DNA of 36,154 nt, from positions 18,328-54,481 of the IMG/VR virus record IMGVR_UViG_3300030104_001845. The stretch is one strand, 5' to 3'. The position numbers and the translations under genes were made by a program. Below the pieces are notes generated by a model, which was given only the letters and a program-made list of their open reading frames with translations, was not told the DNA's origin and did not search any database. Shown one piece after another: positions 6,960 through 13,206 of this stretch. The DNA is from a virus. Positions within the stretch are counted from its first letter, which is position 1; each line of letters opens with the position of its first letter.

Positions 6960-8839
6960 ACTCTTGTTAAAACTTTGGATAATTTGAAAACTGTGGATAA
7001 AGAAGTGGTCGGAGTTCCTCTCACTCTTACATTACCAGAACTTATATCAGCGTCAAACGTGGCAAGGGCTATGCCAGTTCGCACAGTTCCGAATTCCATT
7101 AGATGAACTGTTGATCCATCGTGTAATACATTTAATGTGGTAACGTGATAAGTTGATCCTTGTGTGATTTGTATTTGATATTGGGCAGATCGGTATGTTG
7201 TTGCTGAAAATGTATCTATAGTAGATGCACTTGTTGTAGTAGTAGTTTCAGTAGCTGCTTCAAACGAGATAACTGGAGTTATACTTCCAGCACCAAGTTC
7301 GATTCCACTTCTTGCAGTCACAACTCCGATAGAGTCTACAAATGTGACATCATCGTAAGTAACTGTTCCTGCACAGGATATATTTCCTGTAACATCTAAA
7401 TTACCTGTAACTACATTTATAAGAGCTGTGCTTGCAATACCTACAAATTTAGTTCCGTTTCCATCTGCATTGTAAACTAATATCTTATTATCACCTGTTG
7501 CAATATCAAAATCAACGTCTGCAAGATCTGGAACGAATCCAGCACCACCACCACCTATGACAGCAAGTTGCTGTTGTGTTCTATTGATGAACAACCTATA
7601 GTGATCTGCTAATGATTTTAAATTAGGAAACTGTTTATCTAATGGAGCCAGAGGATCGTCACCAGTTCCAACTGATTGTGTATTTTCTGGTGGTTCATTT
7701 AAAAGACCTTCTTGTATATCTTCTACTTCAGTTTTTACTAGTTTCTGTTTTTGTCTTATATCTTCAACAAGAACTTTAAGAGAATCTAAACCTTTTGTAA
7801 ACTCTTCTCTTATTTTCTTAATATCTTCTTCATAATATTTGACTTTAGGTAGATTACTTATCTCTTCTGTAAGCGATTCAAAGTATCCAGCATATAAATC
7901 TTTTGTATCTTCATTAGTTTGATTAAACTTCTTAACCTGTTCTTCAACATTGAGTTTCAACAGATTATATTTGCTCATAATCTGTTTCTTTAATAAGTTA
8001 TCATCATTCTTGAATGCATGTTTAATATCAAGAATGCCTACAGCAGCAGTTCTTAGTTCCTCATATATTTTTTTCTTTGTCTCTGTAAAGTTTTCTGTTA
8101 GTTCTTTTATCTCTGTTTTAGATTCAAATCTCTTTACCTCAAGATCCTCAGATAGTTGTCTAACTTCCTCATTTATTTTATTTCTAACTGAATCTACATT
8201 GTCTTTAGCCTTGATGAAATCATCGTCAATGACACTGAACTGTTTTCCTATCCATGAAAAATCAGGAACCTCATTTACCTCGTTTACCCACTTAGGGAAT
8301 ACTGGAATAGATTCTTTTAATAGAACAATTTCATCTCTTATAGATGCTAGATCACCTTCATAGTGACGAATTTCTGGAAGACTCTTGAGACTACTTTCAA
8401 GACGTTCAATTTGAACATCATAATACCGTATCTCTGGTATCTCTGCAGCGTTTGTACGTACTTCTTCCTTTAGTTCATCAATCAAACCACATATGGCAGA
8501 TATCTCATCATCATATGTTACCTGTTCAGGAACTTCAGGAATGCTTTCTTTAACTTCCTCTACATAAGCAGTTAGTTCTTCTAACTCCTTTTCATAGTAT
8601 TTTATTTGTGGTATCTCAGGTATATCTTCTCTAACGTCGTTTATTAATCTTATTACTTCTGTTAAATCTGGCTCGTATGAAGATGGTGCAAGATCAGGTT
8701 TTTCCTCCTCTTCTTCTTCTTTTTCTTTTTCTTCCTCGATGAACTCATCCACGGAGGGTAATTTTTCTTCTGTTATAAGGTCATCTACAGACGGTAATTC
8801 TGGATAGAATTCATCTATAGACGGTAGTTTTTCCGCCAT
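6956..8839 (-). CDS. 627-aa coiled-coil fibre-like structural protein (whisker/fibritin-like candidate)
   Basis: This elongated multi-repeat protein is not in T4 at this position but is familiar from marine T4-like phages. Residues 5-33 hold three copies of LPS(I/V)D(E/D)(F/L), followed by an acidic linker (34-47). Residues 73-160 hold four repeats of the form (I/L)PE(I/V)xxxxYY or a variant, with a fifth (LPKVKYY) at 330-336. Residues 200-380 are heptad-rich coiled coil. A Gly hinge (429-434) leads to a C-terminal beta fibre domain (about 440-627) containing LDVTGNISCAGTVTYDDVTF, SIGVVTARSGIELG and a tip domain starting at FSATTYRSAQYQIQI that I recognise from marine phage fibres. The design resembles a trimeric fibre. 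The neighbourhood (gp13-gp16 upstream) and the absence of a wac homologue in the window make a neck whisker plausible, but this is inference. No close Shine-Dalgarno. Confidence 0.85.
   Translation of the reverse strand: MAEKLPSIDEFYPELPSVDDLITEEKLPSVDEFIEEEKEKEEEEEEKPDLAPSSYEPDLTEVIRLINDVREDIPEIPQIKYYEKELEELTAYVEEVKESIPEVPEQVTYDDEISAICGLIDELKEEVRTNAAEIPEIRYYDVQIERLESSLKSLPEIRHYEGDLASIRDEIVLLKESIPVFPKWVNEVNEVPDFSWIGKQFSVIDDDFIKAKDNVDSVRNKINEEVRQLSEDLEVKRFESKTEIKELTENFTETKKKIYEELRTAAVGILDIKHAFKNDDNLLKKQIMSKYNLLKLNVEEQVKKFNQTNEDTKDLYAGYFESLTEEISNLPKVKYYEEDIKKIREEFTKGLDSLKVLVEDIRQKQKLVKTEVEDIQEGLLNEPPENTQSVGTGDDPLAPLDKQFPNLKSLADHYRLFINRTQQQLAVIGGGGAGFVPDLADVDFDIATGDNKILVYNADGNGTKFVGIASTALINVVTGNLDVTGNISCAGTVTYDDVTFVDSIGVVTARSGIELGAGSITPVISFEAATETTTTTSASTIDTFSATTYRSAQYQIQITQGSTYHVTTLNVLHDGSTVHLMEFGTVRTGIALATFDADISSGNVRVRGTPTTSLSTVFKLSKVLTRV
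8360..8623 (-). repeat. (I/L)PExxxYY repeats in the 627-aa protein
   Basis: Four related motifs occur at residues 73-82 (IPEIPQIKYY), 100-109 (IPEVPEQVTY), 134-140 (IPEIRYY) and 154-160 (LPEIRHY), each followed by an acidic helix. A fifth, LPKVKYYEED, lies at about 330-339. Spacing is about 20-35 residues. They look like proline breaks that segment a coiled-coil stalk. Confidence 0.75.
8741..8827 (-). repeat. Triple LPS(I/V)D(E/D)(F/L) N-terminal motif
   Basis: Residues 5-33 of the 627-aa protein contain LPSIDEF, LPSVDDL and LPSVDEF, spaced 10 and 12 residues apart and separated by acidic residues. Repeated short linear motifs at the extreme N-terminus of a fibre are a natural docking site for the virion. 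Confidence 0.8.
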
Positions 8840-8879
8840 GGTATGAGTAAAATATTACTTTGGGATTCCTCTCCCTGAT

Positions 8880-9293
8880 TTATTTATCTTCTTTTTTAGT
8901 CTGAGCTTTTAGTAGTTTAGATAATTCAGATGTTGACCCTACAAACAATGCATTATTGACTGTTGATGGGCCTTTTTGTTTCTCTTCTTCATTTACATCT
9001 TTTAGTTTCTTTTGAAGATCCATCAATTTATCAGTCGCATCAGCAACGTTTTTAATTAATTGGCCTGCAACTTCATATGCTCTTGGCATCTCACTTTCTT
9101 GAGCAAGTTCAAGAATACCGTTGATAGCTTCTTGACCTTTTTCTATTATACTATAAAGATTGCCACGAGTGTATTCGTAATCCTTACTGATATGATCAGG
9201 ATTTTGTTTTTCTTTTTTCTGAACCCTCTCAACTTCTGCAGGAACAATACTTGTTTCTACATTGAAAGCATCATCTAATCCGTCGGTTTTCAT
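8880..9293 (-). CDS. gp16: Small terminase subunit gp16
   Basis: This 137-residue protein (T4 gp16 is 164) is the DNA-recognition and regulatory partner of gp17. In T4 it forms an oligomeric ring that stimulates the gp17 ATPase and controls cutting at packaging initiation. The central region (about 40-100) is predicted helical, with YEYTRGNLYSIIEKGQEAI matching the T4 helix after YGVVRRNM, and SEMPRAYEVAGQLIKNVADA matching SPRHMEVFATLMGQM. The C-terminal NNALFVGSTSELSKLL corresponds to T4 NATVFMGSPTELMDEI. The ATG overlaps the gp15 stop (ATGA), so the two are translationally coupled; GGAT lies upstream at a suitable distance. Unlike in T4, gp17 is not adjacent: five small to mid-size genes intervene. 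Confidence 0.93.
   Translation of the reverse strand: MKTDGLDDAFNVETSIVPAEVERVQKKEKQNPDHISKDYEYTRGNLYSIIEKGQEAINGILELAQESEMPRAYEVAGQLIKNVADATDKLMDLQKKLKDVNEEEKQKGPSTVNNALFVGSTSELSKLLKAQTKKEDK
8881..8887 (-). promoter_or_regulatory. T4-type late promoter motif (ATAAATA) for the 627-aa gene unit
   Basis: The minus strand reads ATAAATAA at the end of gp16. The last two bases plus one A are the gp16 stop codon. It ends 41 bases before the ATG of the 627-aa gene and probably serves that gene plus the 95-aa and 214-aa genes. Confidence 0.55.
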
Positions 9294-10279
9294 GTGTAAG
9301 ATCCGTCAAATCCGAAATCATCTCCTAGTTCAACTAGGTTACTATCTTCTCTAGGTGAGTAATCTATACCCTTAATCTCTGTTCCTCTAACATGTTCTTT
9401 AGCAATTGTGGTATCTTGACCTCTCTCAACTGTAATTTTATTACCTGTAATCTTAGTAACTTTCATCTCCTCACCATCAACCTCAATAAATTTCTTGACT
9501 GTGATTGCGGATCCAGAAACAACGTTAATTGTTGTTTGAGATGCATCTATATCTTCACTTAGATTTGTTACAGCATCAGCAGTGTAATCTTTGAGTGCTC
9601 TTGGTTTAACAGCGAATGTAACATCTCTTTGTGTGCTTTGTGATCCACCAGCAAGGTAACGAACAGTAGCAGTTTTGATGATGTCTTTGGATGCAGATGT
9701 GACAGGGCCAAATAGATATGTCTTTGCAGTAAATCTTAGTGTATAAAGTAAAACTCTCCTTGATGTAAAATCTCCCTCATAATCATCTTGCATTGTAATA
9801 TTTTCTAATACAACTGGAACATCTTTCTTTTCGTTTATTAAATCTACAAGATTGATTGTTAGATTGTATGATGGTTGGAAAAATGGTAATATCTGTTCTA
9901 CTAATTGCAATGCATCATCATTTAGTTTACACATAATAGCAAGTTCAAATTGCATATTATATGGAACTGGCATGAATACCTTTTTAATATCTGTTCCGTC
10001 GTCTGGATTCTTAACTGCTATTGTCTGAGTTGTTGTTACCTTTCTAGATGAATCATATGTAAGACCTGTAAACTCAAATGACATTCTAGGCAAACTGATT
10101 GCAGTTGCTTGACTTAAGTTTGGTGCTTGTTCTAATCTTGCTAAAAACTTTTGTGTTGGGCCATATGCCAATGGAACTTTTACAGTCGATCCATCTTGTT
10201 TAATGGTAAGACCATTAAACAGTGTTCCAAAACCAATAATTGTTTTTCTTAGGATTTCGTTGTAAAAATACTCAAACAT
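9290..10279 (-). CDS. gp15: Tail terminator / sheath stabiliser gp15 with a C-terminal module
   Basis: This 329-residue protein (T4 gp15 is 272) caps the finished tail tube and sheath and joins the tail to the neck. The N-terminus MFEYFYNEILRKTIIGFGTL parallels T4 MFGYFYNSSFRRYATLMGDL. VPLAYGPTQKFLARL matches VPITYASKEHFMMKL, and VEQILPFFQPSYN matches VEQILPYFQPHFN (about 127-139). The core ends near residue 215. Residues 238-304 are an added beta module (TTINVVSG, FIEVDGEEMKVTKITG, ITVERGQDTT, HVRGTEI), a pattern that also occurs in the gp7-like and DUF4815-type giants. An ATAAATA promoter motif overlaps the gp14 stop and an AGG ribosome-binding site precedes the ATG. Head-tail junction function is secure; the role of the added module is unknown. 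Confidence 0.95.
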   Translation of the reverse strand: MFEYFYNEILRKTIIGFGTLFNGLTIKQDGSTVKVPLAYGPTQKFLARLEQAPNLSQATAISLPRMSFEFTGLTYDSSRKVTTTQTIAVKNPDDGTDIKKVFMPVPYNMQFELAIMCKLNDDALQLVEQILPFFQPSYNLTINLVDLINEKKDVPVVLENITMQDDYEGDFTSRRVLLYTLRFTAKTYLFGPVTSASKDIIKTATVRYLAGGSQSTQRDVTFAVKPRALKDYTADAVTNLSEDIDASQTTINVVSGSAITVKKFIEVDGEEMKVTKITGNKITVERGQDTTIAKEHVRGTEIKGIDYSPREDSNLVELGDDFGFDGSYT

Positions 10280-10298
10280 TGTTATAACCTGTTACCTA

Positions 10299-10305
10299 TA
10301 TTTAT
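10299..10305 (-). promoter_or_regulatory. T4-type late promoter motif (ATAAATA) for gp15-gp16
   Basis: The minus strand reads ATAAATATAGG; the TAA inside the motif (10304-10302) is the gp14 stop codon. The element ends 19 bases before the gp15 ATG. Confidence 0.65.
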
Positions 10306-11720
10306 GGTGTTCCAAACGGATTGTTCTCTGAGAAGTCTAAAATAGCATCCGCTTGTAGTTCAAACTCATCATTTTCACCAAATCCATCATCGAAGTTTGT
10401 TAGATCAATTACTCTAATTAAGTGTGATGCACTTGAGGATGAACCAGTGATTGTCTCTCCAGATCTGAATGTACCTGTGATATTATATATCTCTAATTCA
10501 TTTGTGACAGCGTTCCAAGTTCTAACTCTTGCTGTTGCACCACTTGTTCCACCAGTAATTGTTTCATTAAATGAGTAGTTACCTGAACCAGAGCTGCCTG
10601 GTGATGCGATAGAAATGGTGGGTGTTACCGTGTACCCGACACCAGCATTCCTGATATGTATAGCAGAGATTGTTCCAGCAGCACTAACAATCGCAGTTGC
10701 AGCAGCAGATACTGTTGATAATCCTGTGAATGTTATTGTTGGAGATGTTGTATATCCTGAACCACCTGAAGTAATAGTTACAATACCAACCACTCCATTC
10801 TCTATCTTAGATGTTGCAGCAACACCTGTTCCATTACCAATCACTTGAACTTGTGGATTAGCAGTATAACCAAAGCCTGGATTTACTAAATCAACAAACT
10901 GAACAACAGACTTTTTACTATCACTAATATTACCTTCAATAGCAACACCACTTAGTAACTTAGATGTGGCAATACCAGATAATCCTCCTGCAGGTGCAGA
11001 TGATATTGCAACTCTTGGTGCAAACGTAAATCCTTTACCTCTATTTGAAAGGAATATTTGTTGAATACCACCATTAACAATACCTATAGATGCAGTTGCT
11101 TGAGATGCAGTTCCTACAAGAGTTAGTTTCTGTGTGCCACCAGCACCAATAAGAAACTCCTCTCCATCTGCTCCTTCTACTGCCTCTAGAGTATCATCTA
11201 TTTCATCTACACCAGTATCAATAACCTCATCCTCATAACGGAATAGTTCACATGTTAGTTTAAAAACGTAGGTATCTCTTAACTGATAAAATGGTTTTTC
11301 ATGTTCTACATATTTGATTTCAAATATACGATCACCTAATGGGAAATAAATCAAGTCTCCTTCTTTTGGCCTTGTGGAGAGTTTAACATTAGATTCATTT
11401 TTCATTAGGGGAGATATGTAACTTTCAAATCTCTCTCTTGATATAATTAACGTTACTTCATTAGTTGCTTGTATACCAAACTTTGATAATGTGGATGGCA
11501 TATCATCATAACCATCAAAGTTGTCAATATAAGCTTCTATTGGATATGCATCATCAAACTTTGATTGAACTACTTCTTTTAATATTGATTTCTCACTAAC
11601 AAATTTTCTTGGCATATAATGAACTTCTACACCATACATCTTCAACTGCTCGTTAATCAAAGATTGAACGAGACTCTGTTCACCAGAGGAGCCTTGCTGA
11701 AAGAATGGATTTAGTGCCAT
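10302..11720 (-). CDS. gp14: Neck protein gp14 with an inserted repeat domain
   Basis: This 472-residue protein is nearly twice T4 gp14 (256). With gp13 it forms the neck connecting head and tail. The T4-like core is clear at residues 20-170: LKMYGVEVHYMPRKFVS, FDGYDDM, STLSKFGIQATNEVTLIIS, and RPKEGDLIYFPLGDRIFEI followed by PFYQL. A T4-like tail end (FSENNPFGTP) closes the protein. Between them, about residues 198-437, lies an insertion absent from T4. It has four beta repeats with GKGF (228-231), GFGY (282-285), GSGY (320-323) and GVGY (360-363), then a GGTSGATARV/FRSGETITG segment. The same repeats occur in the giant baseplate proteins. The gp13 stop is 4 bases upstream with GGAT as ribosome-binding site, so gp13 and gp14 are co-translated. 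Confidence 0.94.
   Translation of the reverse strand: MALNPFFQQGSSGEQSLVQSLINEQLKMYGVEVHYMPRKFVSEKSILKEVVQSKFDDAYPIEAYIDNFDGYDDMPSTLSKFGIQATNEVTLIISRERFESYISPLMKNESNVKLSTRPKEGDLIYFPLGDRIFEIKYVEHEKPFYQLRDTYVFKLTCELFRYEDEVIDTGVDEIDDTLEAVEGADGEEFLIGAGGTQKLTLVGTASQATASIGIVNGGIQQIFLSNRGKGFTFAPRVAISSAPAGGLSGIATSKLLSGVAIEGNISDSKKSVVQFVDLVNPGFGYTANPQVQVIGNGTGVAATSKIENGVVGIVTITSGGSGYTTSPTITFTGLSTVSAAATAIVSAAGTISAIHIRNAGVGYTVTPTISIASPGSSGSGNYSFNETITGGTSGATARVRTWNAVTNELEIYNITGTFRSGETITGSSSSASHLIRVIDLTNFDDGFGENDEFELQADAILDFSENNPFGTP
10581..11078 (-). repeat. GxGY-type repeat array inserted in gp14
   Basis: Residues 215-380 of gp14 hold four copies of a unit of about 38-54 residues. Each has a beta strand (such as VVGIVTITSGG), a GxG(Y/F) turn, a threonine/serine-proline step and a second strand, ending in a Gly-rich GTGVAAT-like segment. 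Examples are GFGYTANPQVQVIG, GSGYTTSPTITFTG and GVGYTVTPTISIAS. The DNA does not show exact repeats, so the copies are old. Confidence 0.85.
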
Positions 11721-11724
11721 TATA

Positions 11725-12573
11725 TTATCCTATAAAGTCAAGTGGTGGTAGTTCGTAAGTGTTAGACATTTGCTCTCTAATAAGTGCTATATCATTCATT
11801 GCATCATCATAGATTTGTCTACCATTTAACTCGACTCCACCAGGTAATTTAACTCCTTGGAATTTCATTAAGTTTTGACCCCACTGCCTTTTAAGATGTG
11901 CGGTGAAATATCTTTTTAAAAATGAATCGTTAAAAACTCTAGCATAATCATTAGGATCTAGTGTTCTAAAACACTCAATTACAAGAAACTCATCGGCACT
12001 GATACTTGACCAATCAATATCTAAATATAATCTATCTTGTCTTTTATTAAATCTAATTTGTTTTTGTGTAGTTAATAAAAAATTAATATCCTCAAGATAT
12101 GTCTTTGTCATTGCATATGTCATCAACTCAGTTGAACCATAAAAATATACGTCATTTAAAAACAACTGATACTTCAAACTAAACATACCACTTGCCATTC
12201 TATTTGATCCGTCAAAATGAAAGACCTTTGTAATACCAAGAATATCTGGTGGAACTTGTAAATAATTTGATGTTTCATTAAAACTAAATGAAACCGACTG
12301 GCCATCGATTGTTGATGTTGCTGTTTGTGTAGTGATACCTACGTTATCTGTATTTCCATCTCTAGATCTTCCTCTTTTTATATCATCTTCTGTGATCTTA
12401 TACTTTAAAAATGTTGGGTATACACCATCAAAATGACGTTCTTGAAAGTATTGAATTGCATCATCCAATATATCCTCAACTTGCTCATCTGCAACGTTGA
12501 TTTCCAATACTGGTGCACCTAATTGTCTCTTAGCATAGGTGATTAATTCTGATCTAGTGGATGGTTGAGCCAT
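11725..12573 (-). CDS. gp13: Neck protein gp13
   Basis: This 282-residue protein (T4 gp13 is 309) is the head-completion neck protein that sits under the portal after packaging and, with gp14, forms the platform for tail attachment. The N-terminal ITYAKRQLGAPVLEINVADE with the following QVEDILDDAIQYF and HFDGVYPTF match T4 ([30 protein letters not shown]). The C-terminal VKLPGGVELNGRQIYDDA and ELPPLDFIG match T4 LPGGVTIDGQRLIEEA and LDPPFGILVG. Unlike gp14, it carries no inserted repeat domain. A perfect TATAAATA late promoter overlaps the upstream gene's stop, and AGAGG precedes the ATG, so gp13 leads a two-gene unit with gp14. Confidence 0.95.
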   Translation of the reverse strand: MAQPSTRSELITYAKRQLGAPVLEINVADEQVEDILDDAIQYFQERHFDGVYPTFLKYKITEDDIKRGRSRDGNTDNVGITTQTATSTIDGQSVSFSFNETSNYLQVPPDILGITKVFHFDGSNRMASGMFSLKYQLFLNDVYFYGSTELMTYAMTKTYLEDINFLLTTQKQIRFNKRQDRLYLDIDWSSISADEFLVIECFRTLDPNDYARVFNDSFLKRYFTAHLKRQWGQNLMKFQGVKLPGGVELNGRQIYDDAMNDIALIREQMSNTYELPPLDFIG

Positions 12574-12593
12574 TTATACTATACCTCTATCCA

Positions 12594-12601
12594 TATTTAT
12601 A
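12594..12601 (-). promoter_or_regulatory. Perfect T4 late promoter (TATAAATA) for gp13-gp14
   Basis: The minus strand reads TATAAATA, identical to the T4 late consensus, followed after 20 bases by the gp13 ATG. The TAA in the motif is the stop of the 130-aa gene. This is the strongest promoter match in the window. Confidence 0.8.
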
Positions 12602-12989
12602 GTGCGGAGATTGATGATATGCCAGGTCGAACAAGAATGTTACCGTCAGCTAATCTGTAAAAGGTATTACCAGAACTAACGACTACATCATATACGTATC
12701 GACCCTCCTCTAATGTTTTAGTTTGAGTTCCACCTAATGATATACGAACTTTACCATCAGCAGCACTTGTAAATCCAACAGCAAAAGTCGCTGCAGGAAA
12801 AGCAGTTGATCCTATGGAAACACTCTTGGTCATTTGAGATGAACCAGAGTATCCCTCAAGATTAAACGCTGTATTAGAAGTTCCTACAACTTCAAAGTTA
12901 CCTTCAAAATTTGCACCACCAAGCATCGTAAAGTTTGCTGCATGTGCAGCACCAGCCTCTGGATCGAAAGTAATTTTTTTAGTTGCCAT
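12597..12989 (-). CDS. Small beta-rich virion protein (130 aa)
   Basis: A 130-aa beta-rich protein with no signal or membrane segment. NFEGNFEVVGTSNTAFNLEG (about 28-46), SQMTKSV, DGKVRISLGGTQTKTLEEGR (79-97), YVYDVVV and YRLADGNILVRPGIS (111-125) form a pattern I know from small phage structural domains (BppU-like N-terminal or Ig-like folds). There, a Tyr-Asp strand is followed by a strand ending in a VxP step. The assignment is by pattern only. The start overlaps the upstream 75-aa gene by 11 bases and has GGGAG at good spacing. It sits between the DUF4815-type giant and gp13, where T4 has gp9-gp12 and wac. A decoration, fibre-attachment or whisker-collar part is possible. Confidence 0.85.
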   Translation of the reverse strand: MATKKITFDPEAGAAHAANFTMLGGANFEGNFEVVGTSNTAFNLEGYSGSSQMTKSVSIGSTAFPAATFAVGFTSAADGKVRISLGGTQTKTLEEGRYVYDVVVSSGNTFYRLADGNILVRPGISSISAL

Positions 12990-13206
12990 TTACTAACTCC
13001 CTTAGTAAAGATTTTATTTCATTCATTTCACTTTTTAAATTAGCAAGATCTTCTTCAATATTTAAAGATTTCTCTTTTTCAAGTTTACGTTTTTTGCGTT
13101 GTGAAATGTATTGTTCATACGCACTAGTATTTGTGTTAATAATTGAATCAGTTTTTGGATCTCTGACTAAATCATTATTACCTTCAACTGGAATGTAATT
13201 TGACAT
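12979..13206 (-). CDS. Small 75-aa coiled-coil protein
   Basis: This 75-aa protein has two parts. The N-terminal part contains NNDLVRDPKTDSIINTNTSA, an LVRDP-type motif that I recall from small proteins of marine T4-like phages. The C-terminal helix (about 35-73) is basic, then amphipathic, with the end LKSEMNEIKSLLRELV showing a clear heptad pattern suited to oligomerisation. The ATG shares its A with the stop of the preceding DUF4815-type gene (TAATG), and its own stop overlaps the 130-aa gene by 11 bases, so the three are translationally coupled. It may be an assembly factor or a small linker in the virion, but nothing in the sequence proves either. Confidence 0.85.
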   Translation of the reverse strand: MSNYIPVEGNNDLVRDPKTDSIINTNTSAYEQYISQRKKRKLEKEKSLNIEEDLANLKSEMNEIKSLLRELVNGN

